Assembly: GCF_001704415.2 (NCBI RefSeq)
Contig: NC_030823.1
Location: 75,888,458 to 75,952,457, forward strand
DNA from: Capra hircus
Taxonomy: Eukaryota > Chordata > Mammalia > Artiodactyla > Bovidae
Direction: 5' to 3'
Length of the DNA: 64,000 nucleotides
The translations under genes were made by a program, and so were the position numbers. A model generated the notes under the pieces. It searched no databases. It had not been told where the DNA came from and was given only the letters and a program-made list of their open reading frames with translations. Shown here in pieces: positions 35,290 to 45,262 of the stretch (its first letter is position 1; every line of letters begins with the position of its first letter).

Positions 35290-35522
35290 AAATTGAGTCA
35301 ATGTGATATACCTCTTTTAATGACAAAGCAGATCATTATCTTGTATGGCAAAAGTCTTTTCCACGAGCAGTCGGCAATCTTTTTTTTTTTTTCAAAGGCT
35401 CTACTTGTGTTATGGAAACTTCTGGCAAAATACACTTGGTCTCTCAAACACATGGATCAGTTTCACAGTGTGCTTTACTGTCCCCATATTCAGACAATTG
35501 TCTTAGGGCTCCTCTATGCAGG

Positions 35523-35862
35523 CGGAGAGTCTTGAGAGTCCCTTGGACTGCAAGGAGATCAAACCAGTCAGTCCTAAAGAAAATCAACCTTGAATATTCA
35601 TTGGAAGGACTGATGCTGAAGCTGAAGCTCCAATCCTTTGGCTACCTGATGAGACGAGCCAGCTCATAGGAAAAGACTCTGATGCTGGGAAAGATGGAAG
35701 GCGAAAGGTGAAGGGGACAGCAGAGGATGAGATGGTTAGGTAACATCACTGACTCAATGGACATGAATTTGAGCAAACTCTGGGAGACAGGGCAGTCCTG
35801 GCGTGCTGCAGTCTATGAAGTTGTAAAGAGTAGGACATGACTTACTGATTGAACAACAACAG
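35523..35862 (+). mobile_element. BovB LINE, 3' fragment
   Basis: Starts at GAGAGTCTTGAGAGTCCC and ends near the decayed tail GACTTACTGATTGAAC. The ORF is open only to 35669 (RRVLRVPWTARRSNQSVLKK) and has diverged. No target duplication visible. Confidence 0.93.
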
Positions 35863-36504
35863 CAAAGCGCTGAAGGACTCTCTGAACCCTTGGATAAATT
35901 TGTGATATTATGGCGTGCCTGCAGGTGTCCAGAAGAGAAGAAAATGCAACTGGTTTCATCGTATCCCCTAATTGGACCAACAAATGATTAGAAGTTACAT
36001 CCATATTTGAGAAATATAATTTGGAATTGAAATCTTATATCTGGAAGTTGAAATAATGTAGCGAAATCAATGTTTAAGATATGATGTGTTTGTGAGCTGG
36101 AAGGCTTAGAAAGAAACAGAGTTAGAGAAAATGAAGAGGAGTCTTCACTTTATAGGATGTTATGGCACAGATAAATTATTCTGAAAACAGATAGAAAAGA
36201 TTTGACATTTTGAATTTCCCCAAGGAACTTCCTGCTGACAACAAACCATGTAAAATACAGTCAAAATGGGGTCAATGAATCATATTGTTGTCTCTCTCAG
36301 CCATTTCTAAGAAATCTCAGCTTTATATATTAGATTCTAACACTTTTCATTCAAAAATAATAGTTTGAAACATTTTAGAGTTGATTGTTCAGAGAAATTG
36401 TAAAGGGAATTAAGAGAATAGGCATGAAATTAATTGAATTAACCAAAGAAAAATCAAATAAAGTGAAAAGTAAGTCATATCCAGTTATTAAAAATATTCC
36501 ATTG
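35863..36504. other. AT-rich non-genic DNA
   Basis: No gene or repeat recognised. Confidence 0.5.
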
Positions 36505-36610
36505 GGAATTCCCTGGTGGTCCAGTGGTTAAAACTCGGTGCTTTCACTGCCAATGGCCCAGATTCAATCCCTGGTAGGGGAACTAAGATTCTAAAAGCTG
36601 GGTAATGTGG
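36505..36610 (+). mobile_element. CHR-type SINE, head fragment
   Basis: GGGAATTCCCTGGTGGTCC (A-box region), AGATTCAATCCCTGG (B box) and GGGGAACTAAGATTC in forward orientation. It runs into an (AT)n tract. Confidence 0.9.
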
Positions 36611-36627
36611 ATATATATATATATATC
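36611..36627. repeat. (AT)n microsatellite
   Basis: Short pure AT tract at the 3' end of the CHR SINE, probably grown from its tail. Confidence 0.9.
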
Positions 36628-37165
36628 TTGTAATAATTGGTATATAAAGTTTTCAATATTTACCCATGACGCATTTATCTGAAGCATCATTTAATACTTG
36701 ACAATTTCAGAACAACAACAAAAAGCTGGACACTCCCCGTGTATTGTAGTTCCTTGTGGCCTGCATTTGCTCTCTTCCGGCTACAGTTCTGGGGAAAATC
36801 TGTCATCCCGGTGTACTGAGATGAAGCAGTTTTTCCATCCTCTCCCACATTCTCTCCACCGAAGCCGACAATCACACTTCAGGGAATAGAAGCTCTTCTT
36901 CCAACATGGACGTGGTCTGTGGTGAGTTTTCAAATACCACAAAAACAAAAATCTCCATGGAAAAACCACTAGAGACTTTCGAAATAAGGCACATTATTAT
37001 TATCTTATTAGCTGATAACATATTTAGTCAGAATTCAACGTCATGTGTGTCCTGCTGAACGGGAACAGCAGAGATTATGTCAGCTAAGTAGATAAAGAAA
37101 TGGATACTCAAAAGCCTGCTTTGTTTTGTTTTGTTTTTTTTTTTTCCTACAGAATTTTCTGTGTT
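36628..37165. other. Non-genic DNA
   Basis: No gene recognised. T-run at 37134-37145. Confidence 0.5.
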
Positions 37166-37169
37166 GAAA

Positions 37170-37846
37170 TGAACTGAGCGCATCATTGTGTGGCGCGGAG
37201 ACGGAGCAGGCCGCTGTGGTCCTCCCCCGGGTCCTCTGCTCATCTTCCGTCCGTGGAAAAACTTTAGCCAAAAACGTAAGTTTAATTAGAGAAGTGAGAA
37301 CACTCAGAAGCAAAGGAAAACAGTCAAAGGAGGCCAAGTAATGATAGTTCAGTCATTGAGAAAAGTCAAGGACCCTCAGTTCCTCCTCGAGGGCTACAGA
37401 TAATATTCTGAGCCACATCTTGTGAGCTGTCTTACAGATACTGGGTCCCCCATCAGGTGGGAGAAGTAAGCTACCTGATGAGCAGATTGCAGCCATGACT
37501 TACACAGCCACAGCTCTGAGAACTGGCCGCAAGGAAATAGAGAACAATGGACCCTGGAACTGAAGAGTAACTGTACCTGAAACAATCAAGATGGTGCTGG
37601 TCAGACCCCGAAGACCAGCTTCAGGATGATGGTCAGAGCTGACTGCTGTGTCTGCATGGAGACCCCTCCCTCGTCTATAAAGCTCCTGCCCCTGATTGTC
37701 AGTGAGGGGAGTCGGCCTTTGGACAGATGTCCACCCTCCCCCCACCTGGTGCTGGCATCCAGAAGAAAGCCAGCTTCCCTTTCCACCCACCTGGCTTCTT
37801 CATTGTTTTTGAGGCAGTGAGCCGCTGGATCCCACTTTCGGTTACA
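37170..37846 (+). mobile_element. Solo LTR of an ERV family (class I-like), copy 2
   Basis: 677-bp LTR from TGAACTGAGCGC to CTTTCGGTTACA. The 4-bp GAAA stands directly before (37166-37169) and after (37847-37850). It aligns with the reverse LTR at 7262-7907, including GGACAGATGTCCACCCTCC and the terminal TTTCGGTTACA-like end. It carries about 30 bp more near its 5' end. The TATA box is kept, but the poly(A) signal position reads AGAAGAAAGCC. No internal viral sequence adjoins. Confidence 0.87.
37676..37681 (+). promoter_or_regulatory. TATA box of LTR copy 2
   Basis: TATAAA in the same relative position as the TATA box of the 7-kb LTR. It would mark the end of U3. Confidence 0.7.
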
Positions 37847-37980
37847 GAAAGAAAATCTGCTTAGTTAATAAGAATCTTTCCTGTATGATAAAGGCATTGC
37901 TTTATAGATAAAAGACCTTGTTTGTTTAAAAATGGAAAACAAACTGTCTTTTAAACATTTGCCTATATTCATTGAAAGGA

Positions 37981-39720
37981 CTGAATGGGAAAGACTAGAG
38001 ATCTCTTCAAGAAAATTAGAGATACCACGGGAACATTTCATGCAAAGATGGGCTCGACAAAGGATAGAAATGGTATGGACCTAACAGAAGCAGAAGATAT
38101 TAAGAAGAGGTGGCAAGAATACACAGAAGAACTGTACAAAAAAGATCTTCATGACCCAGATAATCATGAAGATGTGATCACTAATCTAGAGCCAGACATC
38201 CTGGAAAGTGAAGTCAAGTGGGCCTTAGAAAGCATCACTATGAACAAAGCTAGTGGAGGTGATGGAATTCCAGTTGAGCTATTTCAGTCCTGAAAGATGA
38301 TGCTGTGAAAGTGCTTCACTCAATATGCCAGCAAACTTGGAAAACTCGGCAGTGGTGACAGGACTGGAAAAGGTCAGTTTTCATTCCAATCCCAAAGAAA
38401 GGCAATGCCAAAGAAGGCTCAAACTACTGCACAATTGCACTCATCTCACATGCTAGTAAAGTAATGCTCAAAATTCTCCAAGCCAGGCTTCAGCAATACG
38501 TGAACCGTGAACTCCCTGATGTTCAAGCTGGTTTTAGAAAAGGCAGAGGAACCAGAGATCAAATTGCCAACATCCGCTGGATCATCGAAAAAGCAAGAGA
38601 GTTCCAGAAAAACATCTATTTCTGCTTTATTGACTATGCCAAAGCCTTTGACTGTGTGGATCACAATAAACTGTGGAAAATTCTGAAAGAGATGGGAATA
38701 CCAGACCACCTGACCTGCCTCTTGAGAAATCTGTATGCAGGTCAGGAAGCAGCAGTTAGAACTGGACATGGAACTGCAGACTGGTTCCAAATAGGAAAAA
38801 GAGTACGTCAAGGCTGTATATTGTCACCCTGCTTATTTAACTTCTATGCAGAGTACATCATGAGAAACACTGGGCTGGAAGAAGCACAAGCTGGAATCAA
38901 GATTGCTGGGAGAAATATCAATCACCTCAGATATGCAGATGACACCACCCTTATGGCAGAAAGTGAAGAGGAACTAAAAAGCCTCTTGATGAAAGTGAAA
39001 GAGGAGAGGGAAAAAGTTGGCTTAAAGCTCACCATTCAGAAAACGAAGATCATGGCATCTGGTCCCATCACTTCATGGGAAATAGATGGGGAAACAGTGG
39101 AAACAGTGTCAGACTTTATTTTTGGGGGCTCCAAAATCACTGCAGATGGTGACTGCAGCCATGAAATGAAAAGACGCTTGCTCCTTGGAAGAAAAGTTAT
39201 GACCAACCTAGATAGTATATTCAAAAACAGAGACATTACTTTGCCAACAAAGGTCCATCTAGTCAAGGCTATGGTTTTTCCAGTGGTCATGTATGGATGT
39301 GAGAGTTGGACTGTGAAGAAGGCTGAGTGCCGAAGAATTGATGCTTTTGAAGTGTGGTGTTGGAGAAGAGTCTTGAGAGTCCCTTGGACTGCAAGGAGAT
39401 CCAACCAGTCCATTCTGAAGGAGATCAGCCCTGGGATTTCTTTGGAAGAAATGATGCTAAAGCTGAAACTCCAGTGCTTTGGCCACATCATGCAAAGAGT
39501 TGACTCATTGGAAAAGACTCTGATGCTGGGAGGGATTGGGGGCAGGAGAAGAAGGGGACGACAGAGGATGAGATGGCTGGATGGAATCGCGGACTCGATG
39601 GATGTGAGTCTGAGTGAACTCCGGGAGATGGTGATGAGCAGGGAGGCCTGGTGTGCTGTGATTCATGGGGTCGCCAAGAGTCGGACACGACTGAGCGACT
39701 GAACTGAACTGAACTGAACT
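37981..39720 (+). mobile_element. BovB LINE, longest copy in the window
   Basis: About 1.74 kb of the ~3.2-kb element, 5'-truncated, ending in (GAACT)n at 39703-39720. It covers the linker after the endonuclease, the whole reverse transcriptase and the C-terminus. The nuclease domain is absent. The tail meets another BovB 3' piece at 39721 without a gap. Confidence 0.97.
37985..39702 (+). pseudogene. BovB reverse transcriptase ORF, broken
   Basis: Encodes the RTE-type reverse transcriptase that copies BovB RNA at a nicked target and probably also serves Bov-tA and Bov-A2. An N-terminal block (37985-38293, 102 codons) ends where one base is missing near 38287. The next frame has a TGA at 38356-38358. 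A 412-codon open stretch then runs 38464-39702. In it, FIDYAKAFD (first catalytic Asp, residue 57) and YADD (residues 157-160; 38932-38943) are intact, followed by GCESWTVKKAE and the basic GRRRRGRQRMRW near the C-terminus. With no endonuclease domain, a frameshift and a stop, the copy cannot make a functional protein, though the polymerase core itself is well kept. The start at 38464 is only the first Met after the lesions. Confidence 0.95.
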
Positions 39721-39976
39721 GATGCTAAAGCTGAAACTCCAATACTTTGGCCACCTGATGTGAAAAACTAACTCACTGGAAAAGACCCTGATGCTGGGAA
39801 AGATTGAAGGTGGGAGGAGAAGGGGACAACAGAGGATGAGATGGTTGGATGGCATCACCGACTCAAGGGACATGGGTTTAAGTAAACTCCGGGAGTTGTT
39901 CATGGACAGGGAGGCCTGGCTCTCCATGGGGTCACAAAGAGTCAGGCATGACTGAGCAACTGAACTGAACTGAACT
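39721..39976 (+). mobile_element. Second BovB 3' fragment, abutting the first
   Basis: Begins at GATGCTAAAGCTGAAACTCC directly after the first tail and ends with its own (GAACT)n tail and CTACACTGAG. It differs from the first copy at many positions (for example ACTAACTCACTGG for GTTGACTCATTGG), so it comes from another source copy. Its matching 5' part is not seen upstream of 37981. Confidence 0.93.
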
Positions 39977-40164
39977 ACACTGAGTCATAATTTCCCTAGC
40001 AACTGTATCTAATAATTGAATGATGTCCACCAAATTCAACTGTTTAGAAATCTGGAACAATAGTGCCCTTGCTTTTGAAATATTGTTTAGGATTTTTATT
40101 TCACCCAGCACAATATTATTGACTGGATTTAGTATTCACTTTTGGAATATGATCTAGGGAATGT

Positions 40165-40373
40165 GGAGGAGCACAGAGGCTTCACAATGCTGTTAGTTTC
40201 TGCTGTACGGCAACATGAATCCGCTGCCTGCATACGTATGTCGTCTCCCTTGTGGATGCTCCTCCCAGCTGCACCCGCCCCCCCACCCCAGAGAGGGGCT
40301 GGTCCTCACAGAGCCCTGAGTCAAGCTCCCTATGCTATTCAGCATCTTCCCATTAGCTATCTGCTTTACACGA
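40165..40373 (-). mobile_element. L1 3'-end fragment
   Basis: Reverse L1 3' UTR: CACAATGCTGTTAGTTTCTG, CGGCAACATGAATCCGC and TCAGCATCTTCCCATTAGC. It is followed directly by a Bov-tA, and L1-like text may resume after it. Confidence 0.75.
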
Positions 40374-40589
40374 GTGCTGTGCTTGCTTAGTCACTCAGTC
40401 ACGTCCGATGCTCTGTGACCCCATGGACTGTCGCCCACCAGGCTCCTCTGTCCATGGGAGTCTCCAGGCAAGAGTCCTGGAGTGGGTTGCCATGCCCTCC
40501 TCCAAGGGATCTTCCCGACCTAGGGATCAAACCCAGGTCTCCCACATTGCAGGCGGATTCTTTACAGTCTGAGCCACCAGGGAAGCCCA
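40374..40589 (-). mobile_element. Bov-tA SINE
   Basis: Full reverse copy from TTAGTCACTCAGTCACGTCC to GCCACCAGGGAAGCCC. Confidence 0.94.
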
Positions 40590-40690
40590 AGAATACTGGA
40601 ATGGGTAGCCTAACCCTTCTCTATGGGATCTTCCCAACCCAGAATCGAACCAAGTATTTCAGGGGGATCTTAACCAGCTGAACTACCCAT
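40590..40690 (-). mobile_element. Second, partial Bov-tA unit
   Basis: AATACTGGAATGGGTAGCC, GGGATCTTCCCAACCC and AGAATCGAACCAAG continue the same orientation without the BovB-derived tail. Either a dimeric SINE variant or an earlier copy partly covered by the first. Confidence 0.8.
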
Positions 40691-42106
40691 GGTAGTGTGT
40701 GTGTGTGAGTCCCAATCTCCCAACCCTTCCCACCCTCTCCTCTTCCCCCAGTCCACGTCCACACATCTGTCTCTAAAGGAAACAGCCCATCCTGGAACTT
40801 TTACTTTCCTGGAGAAGGCTCACAATACATGCACATATATGCATCAAAATACAGAAGTAAATAAAAATAAAACCCCCATTTTTATTGTTCATCTTAAGAA
40901 GGGTATACAATTATGTTAATGTATTACAGATAATAAGCATTGATTTGCAAAAGCAAAAACAAATCTTACTTCTGAATTGCAATAATGCTGTTTTAAAACT
41001 GATATAGTTTTACCTTAATGTGGTGATTATTCTAAGAATTATTTACAATTTTTCCTTTCTCAAATTACAATGCTATTATCATTTTTTTGGTACAAAATTA
41101 ACCTAGCCATGGAACTGACTCAGTTGTAGTTATGATTATGAATGTCAAGGGTGGATTCAAGTTGCGAAGGAGTGGGTTTGGACCAAGCATCAGCCCTGGT
41201 GGCCAGCCGCACGGACCTAGGACTCTGGTCAGCCCCCTGCACGGAGCAGCATCTGTGCCTGGGCCAGCGGAGTTGAGAGGATGCTGAGGTCATGGCTGGT
41301 AGGTGGGCTCCAAATTCAGAGGTGCCGCCTGAGTACCCATCAGAGGAGGGGCACGTGCAAGCAGTTCAACCACCTGAGCAAATAGCCAGGAAACTGTTGA
41401 CTCAGCCAAGACGGTGGAGTCAGTTGTGTGGTCAGCAGAGTGAAAGGAGCATGGTAGACATTTATGTTTCCCAGCATGTGGTAGACGCCAGCGGCATTTG
41501 AACTGCCTCATTCTCATTCGGAAAAGGCAGTGGGGAGGAGCAGCAGAGGAGAAGTGAGGAGAGGAAAGAACTTCCATGGGATGGGGGACAGATTTGAGAA
41601 GTGTTGTGGATGACATTGGCTTTGTTCTCTGGAAATTGTCATTCTGACTCCACCTTGAAGCTTTAGAGTATTTTGGTTATGCATCACACTTGCAATGGAT
41701 CATCTTTCTTTGTCCGCGTAGCTGTCATAATTGCCGTAGCGATTATTTCACTTTTGTGCCACTGTTTAGTTTTCATCATTGGTGCTGCTTTGCCTATTTG
41801 ATTGGCTTCTTAACGTCAAGGGATTAAGACAGATTCTAAAGCATTTCACACATATAATAAAGTGACTGCAAATTTAAAAATTGCTTGCTCACGTGTAGTA
41901 GGCGCTCTATGAACACTTCGAAATAAAAAAGAGAAATCGATGAATGGATTAGTTTCAAAAATCTTAAATAAATGATCCTCAAATATGAGGCTTTGGCTTA
42001 TGGGTGAAAAGTGACTCAGTTAAAAATGATTGTGTCAGTAGGTATAGGATAGAATCTCTTTTACAGTGATTATTTTTATTAAGTACTTGATAAAATAGGA
42101 TATGAC
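40691..42106. other. Non-genic DNA
   Basis: (TG)n at 40694-40708. The part at 41150-41630 is GC-richer without a coding signal. A CpG-bearing segment with ATAATTGCCGTAGCGATTAT lies at 41727-41748. No repeat recognised. Confidence 0.5.
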
Positions 42107-42313
42107 AGTCTTCCTGGTGGCTCAGATGATAAAGAATCCACTGGCAATGCGAGAGACCTGGGTTTGATCCCTAGGTTGGGAAGATCCCCTGGGGGAGGGC
42201 GTGGCAACGCCCTCCAGGACTCTTGCCTGGAGAATCCCATGGACAGAGGAGCCTGGTGGGCCACATCCATGGGGTCACAGGGAGTTGGACATGACTGAGT
42301 GACTGAGCAAGCA
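42107..42313 (+). mobile_element. Bov-tA SINE
   Basis: GTCTTCCTGGTGGCTCAG to GACATGACTGAGTGACTGAG. The central CCCACTCCAG segment has become GGCAACGCCCTCCAGG. Confidence 0.94.
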
Positions 42314-42654
42314 CAATTTATATACAGCTAAACTGGGGAATAATACAGAGGCAGTCATCAAATAATACCATAAAAGAATAGTTATTAGTAGTAGTGAATT
42401 TAGGAAGTATTACTAAAGGGAAATGATTATAAGATATTAATTAATAATGTGAAATGTGGACATTATACTCCCATTCATAACATGCCTCCACCTATCAAGA
42501 ATAATATTAAAAAAAGGAATTATTTATTAAACACTAAAATGCAGCAATTCATCCTGGATGGTGCTTTCCAAATTTTGCAAAGTTTCTACAATGAACATTT
42601 GTCTGTCTGTTAATAGAAAGATTTTACTGAACTAAAAATAAAATTTCCTAAGCT
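42314..42654. other. AT-rich non-genic DNA
   Basis: No gene or repeat recognised. Confidence 0.5.
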
Positions 42655-42773
42655 GGGAGTCCCCTGGGGTCCAGTGGTTAGGACTCAGTGACTTCACCAC
42701 TGGGGGCCCATGCCAGCCCCTGGTTGGGGAACTAAGATCCCGCAAGCTGCATGTTGCAGCCAAAATTGTTTTC
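42655..42773 (+). mobile_element. CHR-type SINE, head fragment
   Basis: GGGAGTCCCCTGGGGTCC, GGTTAGGACTCAGTG, GGGGAACTAAGATCCCGC and TGTTGCAGCCAAAA. Confidence 0.9.
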
Positions 42774-43154
42774 CCCTAAGTTAGTCATAAGAGGAGAGAG
42801 TGGACAGAGAATCCATCTTTGCTTGGAAGAAACAAGGATTCTGTGAGATCAGACTGGGACTAAGCAGGGGGCTTGGTTTGGCTAGGAAATTGGTTTTCCA
42901 CAGAGGGGTTGAGCAAATAGATAAATATATTGGGTCTTTCTAGTAATTATATTCAATTTTGCGTCTTTGGCAGAAATGGAACAGAAATGATGTCGAGTTC
43001 TCATTGCATTCCATCTGGGGACTCACAGCTTTAGTTCCTTTCATTAATGGTGATGTTAACTTTGATCACTTGATTAAAGTGAGTCTTTCAGGCTTCTTCA
43101 CAGTAAAGCTTAATCTCCTCTTTGTAACTAACAAGGCATTCACGGGGCAATACT
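42774..43154. other. Non-genic DNA
   Basis: No gene or repeat recognised. Confidence 0.5.
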
Positions 43155-43603
43155 TTCAGTTCAGTTCAGTTGCTCAGTTGTATCCGACTCTGTGACTCCA
43201 TGAATCGCAGCATGCCAGGCCTCCCTGTCCATCACCAACTCCCAGAGTTTACTCAAACTTACGTCCATTGAGTCAGTGATGCCATCCAGCCATCTCACCC
43301 TCTGTCATCCCCTTCTCCTCCTGCTTTCAGTCTTTCCCAGCATCAGGGTCTTTTCTAATTAATCAGTTCTTTGCATCAGGTGGCCAAAGGATTAGAGTTT
43401 CAGCTTTAGCATCAGTCCTTCCAGTGAATATTCAGGATTGATTTCCTTTAGGATGGACTGGTTGTATCTCCTTGCAGTCCAAGGGACTCTCAAGAGTCTT
43501 CTCCAACACCACAGTTCAAAAGCATCAATTCTTTGGAGCTCAGCTTTCTTTATAGGCCAACTCTCACATCCATATATGACTACTGGAAAAACCATAGCTT
43601 TGA
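43155..43603 (-). mobile_element. BovB LINE, 3' fragment (left arm of an inverted pair)
   Basis: Reverse copy from the (CAGTT)n tail complement to TAGCTTTGACTTTG. On the minus strand YGCESWPIKKAELQRID and PWTARRYNQSILKEI are readable at 43595-43392. Confidence 0.95.
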
Positions 43604-43774
43604 CTTTGAAACTCTGTAAATATCTTTTTCTTTATCAATCAATCTTTTCCTTATCAATCAAACTTCCAATATTGATATGAATTAATCAACTCAATATTGA
43701 TATTAATTAATCAGTGTGAGTTCATGAATTCATATTTTGTGCAATGGGTTGAATTATCTATTACCATCATGTCC

Positions 43775-44562
43775 TTCAATAACCTCAGATATGTTGATGA
43801 CACCATCATCATGGCAAAAAGTGAAGAGGAACTGAAGAGCCTCTTGATGAAAGTGAAAGAGAAGAGTGAAAAAGCTGGCTTGAAACTCAACATTCAGAAA
43901 ACTAAAGACCATTGCATCCGTTTCCATCATGTCATGGCAAATAGATGGGGAAACAATGGAAACAGTGAGAGACTTTATTCTCTTGGGTTCCAAAATCACT
44001 TCAGATGGTGACTATAGCCATGAAATTAAAAGACACTTGCTCCTTGAAAGAAAAGCTGTGACCAACCTAGACAGCATATTAAAAAGCAGAGATATCACTT
44101 TGCCAACAAAAGTCCGTCTAGTCAAAGCTATGGTTCTTCCAGTAGTCATGTATGGATGTGAGAGTTGGACCATAGAGAAAGTTGAGCACTGAAGAACTGA
44201 TGCTTTTGAACTGTGGTGTTGGTGATGACTCTTGAGAGTCCCTTGGACTGCAAGGAGATCCAACCAGTCAATCCTAAAGGAAATCAATCCTGAATATTCA
44301 TTGGAAGGACCGATGCTGAAGTTGAAACTCCAATCCTTTGGCCACCTGATGCAAAGAACTAACTCATTTGAAAAGACCTTGATGTTGGGAAAGATTGAGG
44401 GCAGGAGGAGAAGGGGATGACAGGATGAGATGGGTTGGATGGCCTCACCGACTCAATGGACATGAGTTTGGGTAAGCTCTGGGGGTTGGTGATGGACAGA
44501 GAAGCCTGGTGTGCTGCAGTCCATAGGGTCACAAAGAGTTGGACATGACTGAGCGGCTAAAC
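43775..44562 (+). mobile_element. BovB LINE, 3' fragment (right arm of an inverted pair)
   Basis: Forward copy starting just before the RT active site. The motif is YVDD (43790-43801) instead of YADD, followed by SEEELKSLLMKVKEKSEK. Frames break near 43905 and again near 44190, where a TGA follows KVEH, so the ORF is dead. The 3' end is GAGCGGCTAAACTGAA. Confidence 0.94.
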
Positions 44563-45169
44563 TGAAATAATCATGTCCTTATGATCAGATTGTCTCTGAT
44601 TTTTTTCCCAGTGAGATTCTCTTGGAGTGGATCCCTGTGTTCTTAGAGCATCATCTCCATCATTCTTTGAGTACTTGCTTACTTTCTGGCCAAACCAGAG
44701 GTTCAGCGTCATCTGTGACTTTCTTGCCCCAACCCTGGGATAGGCCATTTCTGCGGAGAGTCTGGGAGGAGTGTGGCATCTAGAAACCACGATCTGGGTG
44801 TCAGCCGTGCTCGTTGCTGTAGGGACACCGCTGCTTCCACTGTCATCTGGGTGGACACAGCCAGGGGATACATCTGTGTAGGTATATGCACAGACATTTG
44901 TACACCTTCACGTGTTTATATCTGTACAAATGTTTCTATCTGGCTACATCTCCTAAAAACCCATGAGTTCACACCAGTATTTCCAGTTTCAATTTGACAC
45001 CACATTGTGCATTCCTTTATTTTCCTTCCCCCATTTCTAACTCCCCCAACATCACCCCCTTTACTCTTAGTATGTTTAGCAGTCTAATCAAGCTCTTTTG
45101 TGTAACCAGTCTCCTGTTGAGAGCCGTCAGCCGGGAATGGACACCCCCCTCCTTAGTTTGGGTCTGGAA
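44563..45169. other. Non-genic DNA
   Basis: No gene recognised. The part at 44990-45170 may belong to the old L1 that follows. Confidence 0.45.
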
Positions 45170-45262
45170 CGCACAGAGATTTATCAGATATATGATTTGC
45201 AAATATTTCCCCCCCCATTCTGTAGGTTGCCTTTTCATTTTGTTGATGGTTTCCATATAAAT
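45170..45262 (-). mobile_element. Old L1 ORF2 fragment
   Basis: TTGCAAATATTTCCCCCCC and TTGCCTTTTCATTTTGTTG read on the minus strand as INKMKRQPTEW, an L1 ORF2 C-terminal motif also present in the first element of this window. Short and diverged. Confidence 0.7.

Noticed and set aside
7258..37850. A provirus bounded by the two related LTRs
   Set aside because: The LTRs are in opposite orientation, each has its own target duplication, and the DNA between is ordinary host sequence.
41292..41501. Short open frame in a GC-richer region
   Set aside because: No domain, no splice sites, and overlapping frames on the other strand are equally long.
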